Assembly: GCF_042654985.1 (NCBI RefSeq)
Contig: NZ_JBHSMT010000029.1
Location: forward strand, 434,001 to 498,000
Direction: 5' to 3'
Length of the DNA: 64,000 nt
From: Paraherbaspirillum soli
GTDB taxonomy: Bacteria > Pseudomonadota > Gammaproteobacteria > Burkholderiales > Burkholderiaceae_D
The translations under genes and the position numbers were made by a program. Numbering within the stretch: position 1 is the stretch's first letter; each line of letters opens with the position of its first letter. Below are positions 37,034 to 45,359 of the stretch, piece by piece. A model generated the notes under the pieces. That model saw nothing but the letters and a program-made list of their open reading frames with translations, was not told where the DNA came from and did not search any database.

Positions 37034-37048
37034 AAATTTTATCTTTTG

Positions 37049-37097
37049 CGGGACAGAGTTTAAGAGTCGCCGAAGCGCGACGAATTACTCTGTCCTC
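37049..37097 (-). repeat. GGGGACAG palindromic repeat, copy 2 (glpR leader)
   Basis: Read on the minus strand it begins GAGGACAGAGTAATT and ends TCTTAAACTCTGTCCCG, matching the repeat at 30103-30158 at both ends; the middle (CGTCGC, GCGAC) differs but still pairs. It sits 16 bases upstream of the glpR start codon. Confidence 0.6.
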
Positions 37098-37166
37098 AAC
37101 TGATTAAAAATAAGGTCTCCGATTATGAATGATCTTTGTCCCGACATCATGCTCACGCAGTGTCAC

Positions 37167-38396
37167 CTATCGGGTCAAAGCCTGATCCAGCAACTCAATC
37201 CAATGCTTGACCGGGGTCGCGGTGCCCGACTGTAAATGAGTCAGGCAACCGATATTGGCGGACACAATCATGTCCGGCCCGGTCGCCTGTAAATTATTCA
37301 GCTTGTTGTCGCGCAGGCGCAGCGACAGTTCCGGCTGCAGCACCGAATAGGTACCGGCCGAGCCGCAACACAAATGGCTATCGGCGCACAGCTGCACATC
37401 GACGCCGGCATTGCGCAGCAAACCCTCGACCTTGCCGCGGATCTGCTGTCCATGCTGCAGGGTGCATGGCGGATGATAGGCAACCCGGCAATGCAGCTTG
37501 CCGCCCAGCAGTTGCTGCAACTGCGCTTCGAACGCCGGCAAAATCTCGCTCAGGTCCTGCGTCAGCGCCGAAATTCTTTGGGCCTTTGCGGCGTAGGCCG
37601 GATCGTGCGCCAGCAAATGCCCATATTCCTTGACCGTGACGCCGCAGCCGGATGCGGTCATGACGATGGCTTCGATGTTTCCGCCCTCCACATACGGCCA
37701 CCAGGCGTCGATATTGCGGCGCATATCGTCCAGGCCGCCGTCCTGATCGTTCAAGTGATATCGAATCGCGCCGCAGCACCCCGCTTTCGGCGCGACCATC
37801 AGTTGCACGCCCAGCGCATCGAATACGCGGGCGGTGGCGCGATTGATGTTGGGCGCCATTGCCGGTTGCACGCAGCCATCCAGCAACAGCATCCGGCGTG
37901 CATGCCGGCGCTGCGGCAGCATGCCGGCATTCTGTTTTTCGGGAACCTTGTTCTTCAGCTTTTGCGGCAGCGCAGGCCGCAGCCATTGCCCCGCTCGCAT
38001 GGCCGGCTTGAACAGCCATTGCCGCGGCAACAGCGCTTTCAGCGCGTTGCGCATCAGTTGCTGCGCGACGGGACGCGGCACCTGCTGGTCCACCACCTTG
38101 CGGCCGATATCCAGCAAGCGGCCGTACTGCACGCCGGACGGACAGGTGGTCTCGCAATTGCGGCAGGTCAGGCAGCGATCCAGATGCAATTGCGTTTTGG
38201 CGGTGGCCGGCTTCCCTTCCAGCACTTGCTTGATCAGGTAAATCCGACCGCGCGGACCATCCAGCTCGTCCCCCAACAGCTGATAGGTCGGACAGGTCGC
38301 GGTACAAAAACCGCAATGGACGCAGGCGCGCAGAATAGCGTCGGCTTCCTGACCTTCACGCGTGTTTTTGATGAAATCGGCTAAGTTGGTTTGCAT
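37167..38396 (-). CDS. glcF: Glycolate oxidase iron-sulfur subunit GlcF
   Basis: A 409-residue iron-sulfur protein carrying electrons from GlcDE towards the respiratory chain. Two 4Fe-4S sites are seen: CVHCGFCTATCPTYQ near residue 26 and CLTCRNCETTCPSGVQYG near residue 75. Two CCG-type domains follow, with GCCGAIRYH near residue 208 and HLCCGSAGTYSVL near 343, as in heterodisulfide-reductase-like proteins. It starts 12 bases after glcE ends. Length matches E. coli GlcF. Confidence 0.94.
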   Translation of the reverse strand: MQTNLADFIKNTREGQEADAILRACVHCGFCTATCPTYQLLGDELDGPRGRIYLIKQVLEGKPATAKTQLHLDRCLTCRNCETTCPSGVQYGRLLDIGRKVVDQQVPRPVAQQLMRNALKALLPRQWLFKPAMRAGQWLRPALPQKLKNKVPEKQNAGMLPQRRHARRMLLLDGCVQPAMAPNINRATARVFDALGVQLMVAPKAGCCGAIRYHLNDQDGGLDDMRRNIDAWWPYVEGGNIEAIVMTASGCGVTVKEYGHLLAHDPAYAAKAQRISALTQDLSEILPAFEAQLQQLLGGKLHCRVAYHPPCTLQHGQQIRGKVEGLLRNAGVDVQLCADSHLCCGSAGTYSVLQPELSLRLRDNKLNNLQATGPDMIVSANIGCLTHLQSGTATPVKHWIELLDQALTR

Positions 38397-38408
38397 GAAA
38401 ATCCGTCT

Positions 38409-39476
38409 TCAGAAATCGGGATACATCCGCCCCGGATTGAAAATCCCGGCCGGGTCGAAACTGGCTTTCAGGTTGCGGTGTATCTGCGCGACCGCCGGCG
38501 CCAGCGGCTGGAACACGCCGACGCTTTTGTCCGCGCCGCGATATAGAGTCGCGTGACCGCCGATGCCGGCCAGCGCGCTGCGAATTTTTCCAGCGTCGGC
38601 ATCGGCGCCAGTGCGCAGCCAGCGCTGGGCGCCGCCCCACTCGATCAAGGTCGCGCCCGGCAGCGCAAGCGGCGGCGTCACGGACGGCACCGACAAGCGC
38701 CATAACGCTTTCTGCGGCCCCTGAATATCGAAGAACGCATGGGTCTGCTCGCGCAAGCTGTGCCAGAACGCATGGTCATCAACGACCGTCTCGCCACCGA
38801 GTTTTTTCTCCGCCGCGCTGACCGCCGCCTGCGCTCCCGACAAGCGTATCGTCAACACGCCGTCGCTCCAGCAACTGGCGGAAATCGGCAGCGGCTGCCC
38901 TCCCCACTCATTGAGCCGGCCAATCGCTTCGGCTTCGGTCGCCGCAAAACGGCGGCTGCTGACGGCCACCGGGCGCGGCAATACTTTCAATGAAATTTCA
39001 AGCATCAGGCCGAGCGTGCCGAGCGCGCCGGTCAGCAAACGCGAGACATCGTAGCCGGCGACATTCTTCATGACCTGGCCGCCGAAACGCAGCGTGTCGC
39101 CGCGACCATCCATCAGCACCGCACCCAACACAAAATCGCGTACCGCGCCGACCGCCTGCCGCGACGGTCCCGACAAACCGCACGCCACCATGCCGCCTAG
39201 CGTGGCGCCGGCGCCGTAATGCGGCGGCTCGAAAGCCAGCGCCTGATTGCGCGACGCCAGCGCTGCTTCGATCTCATCCAGCGGCGTGCCGCAACGCGCC
39301 GTGATTACCAGTTCGGTCGGCTCATAGTCGATGATGCCGCTGTAGGCGCGGGTATCCAGCAACTCGCCGTGCGGCTGCTGGCCGTACCAGTCCTTGCTGC
39401 CGCCGCCGCGTATTCGCAGCGGACGGCGTTCGGCGCTGGCCGCCGTGATTTGATCCCGGAATTGTTGTGTATCCAT
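38409..39476 (-). CDS. glcE: Glycolate oxidase FAD-binding subunit GlcE
   Basis: A 355-residue FAD-binding subunit. The PCMH-type FAD domain includes IRGGGSKDWYG near the N-terminus, ALAFEPPHYGAGATLGGMVACGLSGPSR near residue 75 and VMKNVAGYDVSRLLTGALGTLG near residue 134. It ends FDPAGIFNPGRMYPDF, the common C-terminal NPG motif of this superfamily. GlcD lies 35 bases upstream and GlcF 12 bases downstream. Confidence 0.94.
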   Translation of the reverse strand: MDTQQFRDQITAASAERRPLRIRGGGSKDWYGQQPHGELLDTRAYSGIIDYEPTELVITARCGTPLDEIEAALASRNQALAFEPPHYGAGATLGGMVACGLSGPSRQAVGAVRDFVLGAVLMDGRGDTLRFGGQVMKNVAGYDVSRLLTGALGTLGLMLEISLKVLPRPVAVSSRRFAATEAEAIGRLNEWGGQPLPISASCWSDGVLTIRLSGAQAAVSAAEKKLGGETVVDDHAFWHSLREQTHAFFDIQGPQKALWRLSVPSVTPPLALPGATLIEWGGAQRWLRTGADADAGKIRSALAGIGGHATLYRGADKSVGVFQPLAPAVAQIHRNLKASFDPAGIFNPGRMYPDF

Positions 39477-39510
39477 GAGTTTTTAATCTTTACGCGACGG
39501 AGATTGATGG

Positions 39511-41022
39511 CTAAAAACGCGGCAGTTCGGCGAACTTCAATTGCCCGCCTTGTACGTGCATCCGTCCGTATTCCGCACAGCGTTGCAAGGTCGGGATGGC
39601 CTTGTCGGGATTGAGCAAAAAGGCAGTATCGAAGGCGCGCTTGACGCTGAAAAATGCATCCCGTTCCAGCGGGGAAAACTGCACGCACATCGAATTGATT
39701 TTTTCGATGCCGACGCCGTGCTCGCCAGTGATCGTGCCACCGACGGCGACACATAATTCAAGAATCTCGGCGCCGAATTCCTCAGCCAGATGCAGTTCGC
39801 CGGGCCGGTTGGCGTCGAACAAAATCAAGGGATGCAGATTGCCGTCGCCGGCATGGAACACATTGGCGCAGCGCAAGCCGTATTTGTTTTCCATGTGCGC
39901 GATGCCGAGCAATACCCGCGCCAGATGCTTGCGCGGAATGGTGCCGTCCATGCAGTAATAGTCCGGCGAAATGCGGCCGGCAGCGGGGAAGGCATTCTTG
40001 CGCCCGGACCAGAAACGCAAGCGTTCCGCTTCAGTCTGCGACACCTCGATGCGGGTCGCGCCGCTGGCGTTCAACACCTCGCGCATGCGGCCGATTTCTT
40101 CTTCCACTTCTTCACTGGTGCCGTCCGATTCGCACAGCAGGATCGCTGCGGCATCGGTGTCGTAACCGGCTTTGACGAACGGCTCGACCATGCGCACGCT
40201 GGTGCGGTCCATCATCTCCAGGCCGGCGGGAATGATGCCGGCGGCGATCACGTTGGCGACCGCATTGCCGCTCTGCACCACGTCGTCGAACGAGGCCATG
40301 ATGACCCGCGCCAGTTGCGGCTTCGGGATCAATTTGACGGTGACTTCGGTGACTACACCCAGCATGCCTTCGGAGCCGATGAATACCGCCAGCAGATCGA
40401 GGCCGGGCGCATCCAGCGCCTCGCTGCCGAGTTCGACAATCTCGCCGTTGATGGTCACCATCCGCACTCGCAACACGTTGTGCACCGTCAAGCCGTATTT
40501 GAGGCAATGCACGCCGCCGGAATTCTCGGCGACGTTGCCGCCGATGGTGCAGGCAATCTGCGATGACGGGTCCGGCGCGTAATACAAATCATGCGCTGCT
40601 GCCGCCTCCGAAATGGCCAGGTTGCGCACTCCCGGCTGCACCGTCGCGGTTCGTGCCGCGGCATCGAGCTTGACCACGCGTGTGAACTTGGCGGTCGACA
40701 GCACGACCCCGGCGGCGATCGGCATCGCCCCGCCCGACAGTCCGGTGCCGGCGCCGCGCGGCACGATGGGCACTTGCAGATCGCGGCAGGTTTGCATGAT
40801 CGCGACAACTTGCGCCTCGGTTTCCGGCAACACGACCACCATCGGCAATTGCCGATAAGCGGCCAAGCCATCGCATTCGTAGGGGCGGGTATCTTCGTCG
40901 TTGAACAGCACGGCATGCGCGGGCAGTATCTGGCGCAATGCCGCCACCACCTGCTGTTGGCGGGCGGGGCTGAAAGCTGGTTCTGTGGAAGCGGGGACAG
41001 ATGCGGGTGCGACGACATTCAT
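39511..41022 (-). CDS. glcD: Glycolate oxidase catalytic subunit GlcD
   Basis: A 503-residue FAD-linked enzyme oxidising glycolate (and D-lactate) to the 2-oxoacid. VPRGAGTGLSGGAMPI near residue 90, PDPSSQIACTIGGNVAENSGG near residue 150, and CVAVGGTITGEHGVGIEK near residue 430 are the FAD and active-site motifs. The open frame runs 173 codons further upstream through non-homologous sequence, so ATG 41022 is chosen. It heads glcD-glcE-glcF. Confidence 0.94.
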   Translation of the reverse strand: MNVVAPASVPASTEPAFSPARQQQVVAALRQILPAHAVLFNDEDTRPYECDGLAAYRQLPMVVVLPETEAQVVAIMQTCRDLQVPIVPRGAGTGLSGGAMPIAAGVVLSTAKFTRVVKLDAAARTATVQPGVRNLAISEAAAAHDLYYAPDPSSQIACTIGGNVAENSGGVHCLKYGLTVHNVLRVRMVTINGEIVELGSEALDAPGLDLLAVFIGSEGMLGVVTEVTVKLIPKPQLARVIMASFDDVVQSGNAVANVIAAGIIPAGLEMMDRTSVRMVEPFVKAGYDTDAAAILLCESDGTSEEVEEEIGRMREVLNASGATRIEVSQTEAERLRFWSGRKNAFPAAGRISPDYYCMDGTIPRKHLARVLLGIAHMENKYGLRCANVFHAGDGNLHPLILFDANRPGELHLAEEFGAEILELCVAVGGTITGEHGVGIEKINSMCVQFSPLERDAFFSVKRAFDTAFLLNPDKAIPTLQRCAEYGRMHVQGGQLKFAELPRF

Positions 41023-41075
41023 TCTGGCATTCCTGTTACTGATGTGAGGTACTGCGATGTGAGAAGCATGGCGCT

Positions 41076-42485
41076 TCACCAGCGAATGATTTTGCCGGGG
41101 TTCATGATGTTGCACGGATCGAAAGCATGCTTCAGCATGCGCATGCTTTCGATCGCTTCGACGCCATGTTCCTGGATCAGGAAATCCATTTTGTGCAGGC
41201 CGACGCCGTGCTCGCCGCTGCAGGTGCCATCCATCGCCAGCGCCCGGCCGACCATCCGCGCATTGACTGCTTCGGCGCGGGCGATGTCGGCCGCATCGTC
41301 GGGATCGACCAGCATTTGCACATGGAAATTGCCATCGCCGACATGGCCGATGATCGAATAAATCATGTCGTTCGCTTCGCAATCGGCCTGGGTCTCGAGG
41401 ATGCATTCGGCCAGCCGCGAAATCGGTACGCAGCAATCGGTCGAAATGGCGCGGCAGCCGGGACGCATCTGCAGTAGCGCAAAATAGGCGTTGTGACGGG
41501 CCGCCCATAAGCGCGAGCGATCCTCCGGCCGCGTCGCCCACTCAAAACCGGTGGCGTGATGTTCGGCCACCACCGCCTGCACTGTTTCGGCCTGCTCCTG
41601 GACGCCGTGTTCGCTGCCGTGAAATTCAAACAGCAATAACGCCTGCTCCGGCAGCGCCAGCTTGGCATAAGCGTTGATCGCCTTGACCCCGTTCCGGTCC
41701 AGCAGCTCGACCCGCGCCACCGGCACCCCAAGTTGAATCGTCTGTATCACCGCGTTGACCGCATCGGCCACGCTGCCGAACGAACAGACCGCGGCGGAGA
41801 CCGCTTCCGGCTGCGGATACAGCCTGACGGTCACTTCGGTGATCACCCCCAGCGTGCCCTCGCTGCCGACAAACAGCCGCGTCAGGTCGTAGCCGGCGGA
41901 GGACTTGCGGGCACGGGTGCCGGTCTTGATAATTCGGCCGTTGGCAGTCACCACCGTCAGCGCCAGCGTGTTCTCGCGCATGGTGCCGTAACGCACTGCA
42001 TTGGTCCCGGAAGCGCGGGTCGCGGCCATGCCGCCGATGGTGGCGTCGGCACCGGGATCAATCGGGAAGAACAAGCCACTGTCCTTGCATTCATGATTCA
42101 GTTGCTTGCGCGTGACCCCGGCCTGCACGGTTGCCGTCAGGTCTTCGGCATGGATCGCCAGCAGTCGGTTCATGCGCGACAAATCAAGCGAGATGCCGCC
42201 TTGCGCCGCCAGGATGTGACCTTCCAGCGAAGTGCCGCTGCCGAAAGGAATGACCGGGACCCGATGTTCGCTGCACAGCTTGAGCACGGCGGCGACTTCA
42301 TCGGTCGACTCGGCAAACACCACCGCATCGGGCAACATCGGATCGTAGGAAGATGCATCGCGCCCGTGATGTTCACGCATCGCCAGCGTGGTCGTGAAAC
42401 GCTCGCCAAACAAGGAATGCAGCGCCGTCAGCAAGGTCTCGGGTAGCGGCTTTTTTAACGCCGTTTGGTCAACAGCTTGATTCAT
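41076..42485 (-). CDS. FAD-linked D-2-hydroxyacid dehydrogenase (D-lactate dehydrogenase cytochrome-type)
   Basis: A 469-residue FAD enzyme of the GlcD/Dld superfamily, probably D-lactate dehydrogenase. FAD motifs are VIPFGSGTSLEGHILA near residue 76 and DPGADATIGGMAATRASGTNA near residue 127. LFVGSEGTLGVITEVTV and MDGTCSGEHGVGLHKMDFL follow, and it ends DPCNIMNPGKII. It resembles the Dld1/DLD group more than GlcD. It lies upstream of glcD by 53 bases on the same strand, so all four may form one unit. ATG 42485 is chosen over a longer frame. Confidence 0.88.
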   Translation of the reverse strand: MNQAVDQTALKKPLPETLLTALHSLFGERFTTTLAMREHHGRDASSYDPMLPDAVVFAESTDEVAAVLKLCSEHRVPVIPFGSGTSLEGHILAAQGGISLDLSRMNRLLAIHAEDLTATVQAGVTRKQLNHECKDSGLFFPIDPGADATIGGMAATRASGTNAVRYGTMRENTLALTVVTANGRIIKTGTRARKSSAGYDLTRLFVGSEGTLGVITEVTVRLYPQPEAVSAAVCSFGSVADAVNAVIQTIQLGVPVARVELLDRNGVKAINAYAKLALPEQALLLFEFHGSEHGVQEQAETVQAVVAEHHATGFEWATRPEDRSRLWAARHNAYFALLQMRPGCRAISTDCCVPISRLAECILETQADCEANDMIYSIIGHVGDGNFHVQMLVDPDDAADIARAEAVNARMVGRALAMDGTCSGEHGVGLHKMDFLIQEHGVEAIESMRMLKHAFDPCNIMNPGKIIRW

Positions 42486-42580
42486 GTGGGGTCTCCGGTT
42501 TTTTTGAATTCTACCCCGCGGTCCGAGCCGACGCTGGTGTAGAGTGTGCGTCATTCCATTCTGGGCACAGGCTAAAAATC

Positions 42581-43138
42581 ATGGGCAATCGACTCTCGAA
42601 AATCACCACCCGCACTGGCGACAACGGCACCACCGGCCTCGGCGACGGCAGCCGCACCGGCAAGGATAGCCTGCGCATCCATGCGATCGGCGAGGTCGAC
42701 GAACTCAATTCGCAACTCGGCGTGCTGCTGTGCGAGGCGCTGGACACTGACTTGCGCGAAGAATTATTTTCGATCCAGCATGACCTGTTCGACCTCGGCG
42801 GCGAGCTGTGCATCCCGGGTTATACGCTGGTGACCGAGACGCAGGTGGCGCGCCTGGATCGCTTGCTGGAAAAATACAATGCCGACTTGCCGCCGCTGCA
42901 AGAATTCATCCTGCCCGGCGGCACCCGCGCCGCGGCGCTGGCGCATGTCTGCCGCACCGTATGCCGTCGCGCCGAACGCAACATAGTCAGCCTGGGCAAA
43001 CATGAAACGGTGCAGCCGCCGCTACGGCTCTATATGAACCGCTTGTCGGATTTGCTGTTTGTGTTGTCGCGGGTGTTGAATCGGGTCGAGGGCGGCGGCG
43101 ATGTGTTGTGGCAGAAGGATCGTCAGCGCGATATTTGA
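42581..43138 (+). CDS. PduO-type cob(I)alamin adenosyltransferase
   Basis: A 185-residue enzyme that adenosylates cob(I)alamin using ATP to form coenzyme B12. TRTGDNGTTGLGDGSRTGKDS near the N-terminus is the ATP-binding signature. IHAIGEVDELNSQLGVLL follows, and the C-terminal VCRTVCRRAERNIVSLG and LYMNRLSDLLFVLSRVLN are the helix-bundle motifs. It diverges from the D-lactate dehydrogenase gene with a 95-base gap. Length is normal for PduO-type trimers. Confidence 0.94.
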   Translation: MGNRLSKITTRTGDNGTTGLGDGSRTGKDSLRIHAIGEVDELNSQLGVLLCEALDTDLREELFSIQHDLFDLGGELCIPGYTLVTETQVARLDRLLEKYNADLPPLQEFILPGGTRAAALAHVCRTVCRRAERNIVSLGKHETVQPPLRLYMNRLSDLLFVLSRVLNRVEGGGDVLWQKDRQRDI

Positions 43139-43163
43139 TTGCGCCACGAGGAGGCCTGCTATT

Positions 43164-43811
43164 TCAATAGTGCTGGATGTAGATTTTCTTCCACACCGCT
43201 TCAAGATGTTTCTTGAATATCGCGTTCTCAGGCAGCATCAGGGATTTATCGTAGGTTTTGCCGCCGCCGAAAGGTTCTTGACCGGGAATCACAATCAGGG
43301 ATTCGCCCCTAATCGCAAATTTCTCTTTTCCCTGCCGCATGATGACTTTAATCGTGCTGGGATCAACCCCGCCACCGCAAAACATTTGGTAAGGCACTGT
43401 AACCTCGGCGACACCGTCCTTATTCAAATCGGTCATCGTCACCGCATTTGAAAAAAATGACGCACTGAAATCCAAGCCGGGGCAATCGACAAAATCCGTG
43501 ATGCGCCATTCTTCAGTCCAGTTTTCATTGGCTTTTGTATAAAACACCGCCTGCAAATCAATTCGCTCATTCCGAGCAGGATTTCTTTCGATTTCCGATG
43601 GGCCAATTTTTCTTGTCAAAACCAGCACGTGCCGGCCATTTTTATCTTGTAAGTTAAAAGCAGAAACCAGCTCCCCTTTATTAAGATGAATATGTTCTTC
43701 AACAAGAAAGCTGCTATCTACTTTTGAAATGCTTATTTCGGAAGCAGAAGCGCTGTTGCAAATTACAAAAACAATTCCGTTTATGAGTATTGATAATAAG
43801 TTTTTTATCAT
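43164..43811 (-). CDS. Exported hypothetical protein with EF-hand-like FG-GAP segment
   Basis: A 215-residue protein I do not recognise with confidence. Residues 1-23 are a signal peptide (LSILINGIVFVICNSASAS). The mature part is beta-rich. MTDLNKDGVAEVTVPYQMFC near residue 125 resembles the calcium-binding loop of FG-GAP/VCBS repeats, and this layout is seen in small surface-polysaccharide-associated proteins, which is only a hint. The gene is visibly AT-richer than its upstream neighbours and marks the start of the accessory stretch. It converges on the adenosyltransferase gene. Confidence 0.65.
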   Translation of the reverse strand: MIKNLLSILINGIVFVICNSASASEISISKVDSSFLVEEHIHLNKGELVSAFNLQDKNGRHVLVLTRKIGPSEIERNPARNERIDLQAVFYTKANENWTEEWRITDFVDCPGLDFSASFFSNAVTMTDLNKDGVAEVTVPYQMFCGGGVDPSTIKVIMRQGKEKFAIRGESLIVIPGQEPFGGGKTYDKSLMLPENAIFKKHLEAVWKKIYIQHY

Positions 43812-44489
43812 GATTTCTTAAATAAGATGGCTGATACAGAGTTGCAATAAATATATCCAGTTCCCATGCATCGGCGCCCTGATCAGGCTCCTGCCAGTCG
43901 GGCTTGCATTTTCAGCCGCTCAAGCCATGCTTCGACAACATGAGCAGACAATCTGCAGTTAATTATCCTGCAGTAAATATCAGGATACGACACAGTAGCG
44001 CATTGGCCAGACCGCATCGCCTACCGCGCATACACGCTCGTCGCGCGAGGCTGGAACAGTGGCTGGGCTGGAGCAAGATGCGCTCCATGTCATTGAATTT
44101 CATACAGTTCTGGTAGAAATGAACAACTCTGCCCACTTGCCCAATGTAGCCCAACAGCCTTCTTTTTCTCAAAAACAACACTATAGCTAAGCGCTGCATT
44201 CAGCAGTGTTGACCACTGGAAATTGGTTGCCTATAATTAATAAAAGCCCTATCGTCAACACGTATCTCATAACAGAACTTGCCTTCAGAGCAACGGGCGG
44301 AGCGCTTTATAAGGATGGGCGTGAAGGGGATCCGCGCAAGTGGTCTGACAGACGAAAACAAGAAGTCTCATCTGTTGTATTCGCCCCATGCTTCTACGCT
44401 TCGAGAGGTGCTGGGGAGACCTACTTACTTGAACAAAACCAGGGAAGTTAAGTGTAGTTCGTTTTTTTTACTCACAAAGAAAGGCTATC
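43812..44489. other. 678-base region without a supported gene, ending in a long leader
   Basis: No frame here has family resemblance or a good ribosome binding site. The left part is the divergent side of the exported-protein gene at 43164-43811. A consensus-like promoter at 44209-44237 would produce a leader of about 245 bases before the small exported gene at 44490. The leader is less AT-rich than the genes and contains short open frames (44206-44451 and 44315-44503) that look accidental. Confidence 0.5.
44209..44237 (+). promoter_or_regulatory. Consensus-like sigma-70 promoter upstream of the curli-like locus
   Basis: TTGACC and TATAAT are separated by 17 bases, nearly the ideal housekeeping promoter. 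Transcription should begin near 44244 and run into the gene at 44490, leaving a leader of roughly 245 bases. Confidence 0.6.
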
Positions 44490-44801
44490 ATGCGATTCGC
44501 TAAAAGTATTGTTGTGTTTGGTTTTATGAGTATGGTTTCCAGCATCGGTTTTGCGGATACCACTAACACGATCAAGCAAGAAGGAACGAAGAATAAAATC
44601 ACTAACGTAGCCGTAGGCAGCGCCAAAGTGGGAATCGGTCCGATTAAGGGCGGCAATGCCACTATCGGCGGTGCTGCGCTCCAAAACTCGATTATCGTCA
44701 ACGATGCGAAAGCACGTTCGATTAACACCATCAGCCTTAAAGGCGGTGACAATTCGATTACTGGTCAAGGTACGCAGAATTCGATCGTTGTTGGCAAATA
44801 A
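44490..44801 (+). CDS. Small exported protein with curlin-like Asn/Gly repeats (candidate fibre subunit)
   Basis: A 103-residue protein with a signal peptide (residues 1-22, ending GFA). The mature part is Asn, Gly, Ile, Thr and Ser-rich and has irregular repeats: TIKQEGTKNKITN, ATIGGAALQNSIIVN, TISLKGGDNSITGQ, GTQNSIVVG. The first has the I-x-Q-x-G-x-x-N-x-I pattern of curlin repeats, and the others share the N-x-I spacing. That suggests a beta-solenoid or amyloid-forming surface subunit; this is inference, with no database match made. AAAGG precedes the ATG. A terminator-like hairpin after the gene could raise its level above that of the genes behind. Confidence 0.65.
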   Translation: MRFAKSIVVFGFMSMVSSIGFADTTNTIKQEGTKNKITNVAVGSAKVGIGPIKGGNATIGGAALQNSIIVNDAKARSINTISLKGGDNSITGQGTQNSIVVGK

Positions 44802-44843
44802 ATCCATAGCCAATAATTCACCGTTTGTTTAATCGAAATAAGT

Positions 44844-44879
44844 AGGCGCCGTCGCTTAAGGGCTTCGGCGCTTTCTTTT
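44844..44879 (+). terminator. Internal terminator/attenuator after the first curli-like gene
   Basis: GCGCCG and CGGCGC form a 6-bp core (extended weakly) around 14 bases and are followed by TTTCTTTT. It lies between the genes at 44490 and 44916. A leaky terminator here would give more of the first gene product than of the later ones. Confidence 0.55.
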
Positions 44880-44915
44880 GAGAGTCTTACCAATTAATCG
44901 AGGAGTATAAATAAT

Positions 44916-45284
44916 ATGATCCGCTCAATTTCCAAGACCCTTCTATTGTTTATATTGTCCGCCTCCCATGCTGGCTTGGCCCTGGCCGACAGCACTACCT
45001 ACGATGCATATAAAGGGCAATTGAGCCAAATGCAGAAAGACACCAAGCCATTAACGAACACCCAATTCATTACCAGCAACGCAACGAATCGTGCCAATAA
45101 AGAATCCCGTGCAGGGATGTCCGAAGGTGGTAATCACCGGACTGTCAAAGGGACAAGCGACGGCGGCGCGAATGTCAATAGCGTCAATATCGGATCGAAT
45201 GCAAGAATGAATAACGCAACGATTATCATCAATGCAGATCACTCCCGTTCAACCATTGTCAATCCAGGCCCGGCCAAGAGATAA
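44916..45284 (+). CDS. Small exported Asn/Ser-rich protein (candidate second fibre component)
   Basis: A 122-residue protein of unknown function. Residues 1-24 are a signal peptide (LLLFILSASHAGLALA). The mature part begins with a charged helix-prone stretch (about 25-50), then becomes Asn, Ser, Gly and Thr-rich with GANVNSVNIGSNARMNNATI near residue 88, similar in flavour to the repeats of the preceding gene. It ends STIVNPGPAKR. GAGGAG precedes the ATG. By position it could be a minor or anchoring subunit of the putative fibre, comparable in role to CsgB or HfaA; this is inference. Confidence 0.6.
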   Translation: MIRSISKTLLLFILSASHAGLALADSTTYDAYKGQLSQMQKDTKPLTNTQFITSNATNRANKESRAGMSEGGNHRTVKGTSDGGANVNSVNIGSNARMNNATIIINADHSRSTIVNPGPAKR

Positions 45285-45359
45285 ACGGATCGCAAGAGAT
45301 AAAAAATTTGCCGTCTGAATAAGCTATTAGAATAATTTTTCTTAATATAAAAACACACG

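Noticed and set aside
41023..41541. N-terminal extension of glcD by 173 codons
   Set aside because: It overlaps the end of the D-lactate-dehydrogenase-like gene and reads as non-homologous sequence; ATG 41022 fits the family.
44206..44451. An 81-codon open frame upstream of the fibre locus
   Set aside because: It begins inside the predicted promoter, so its start would not be transcribed from it, and no ribosome binding site or family resemblance is visible.
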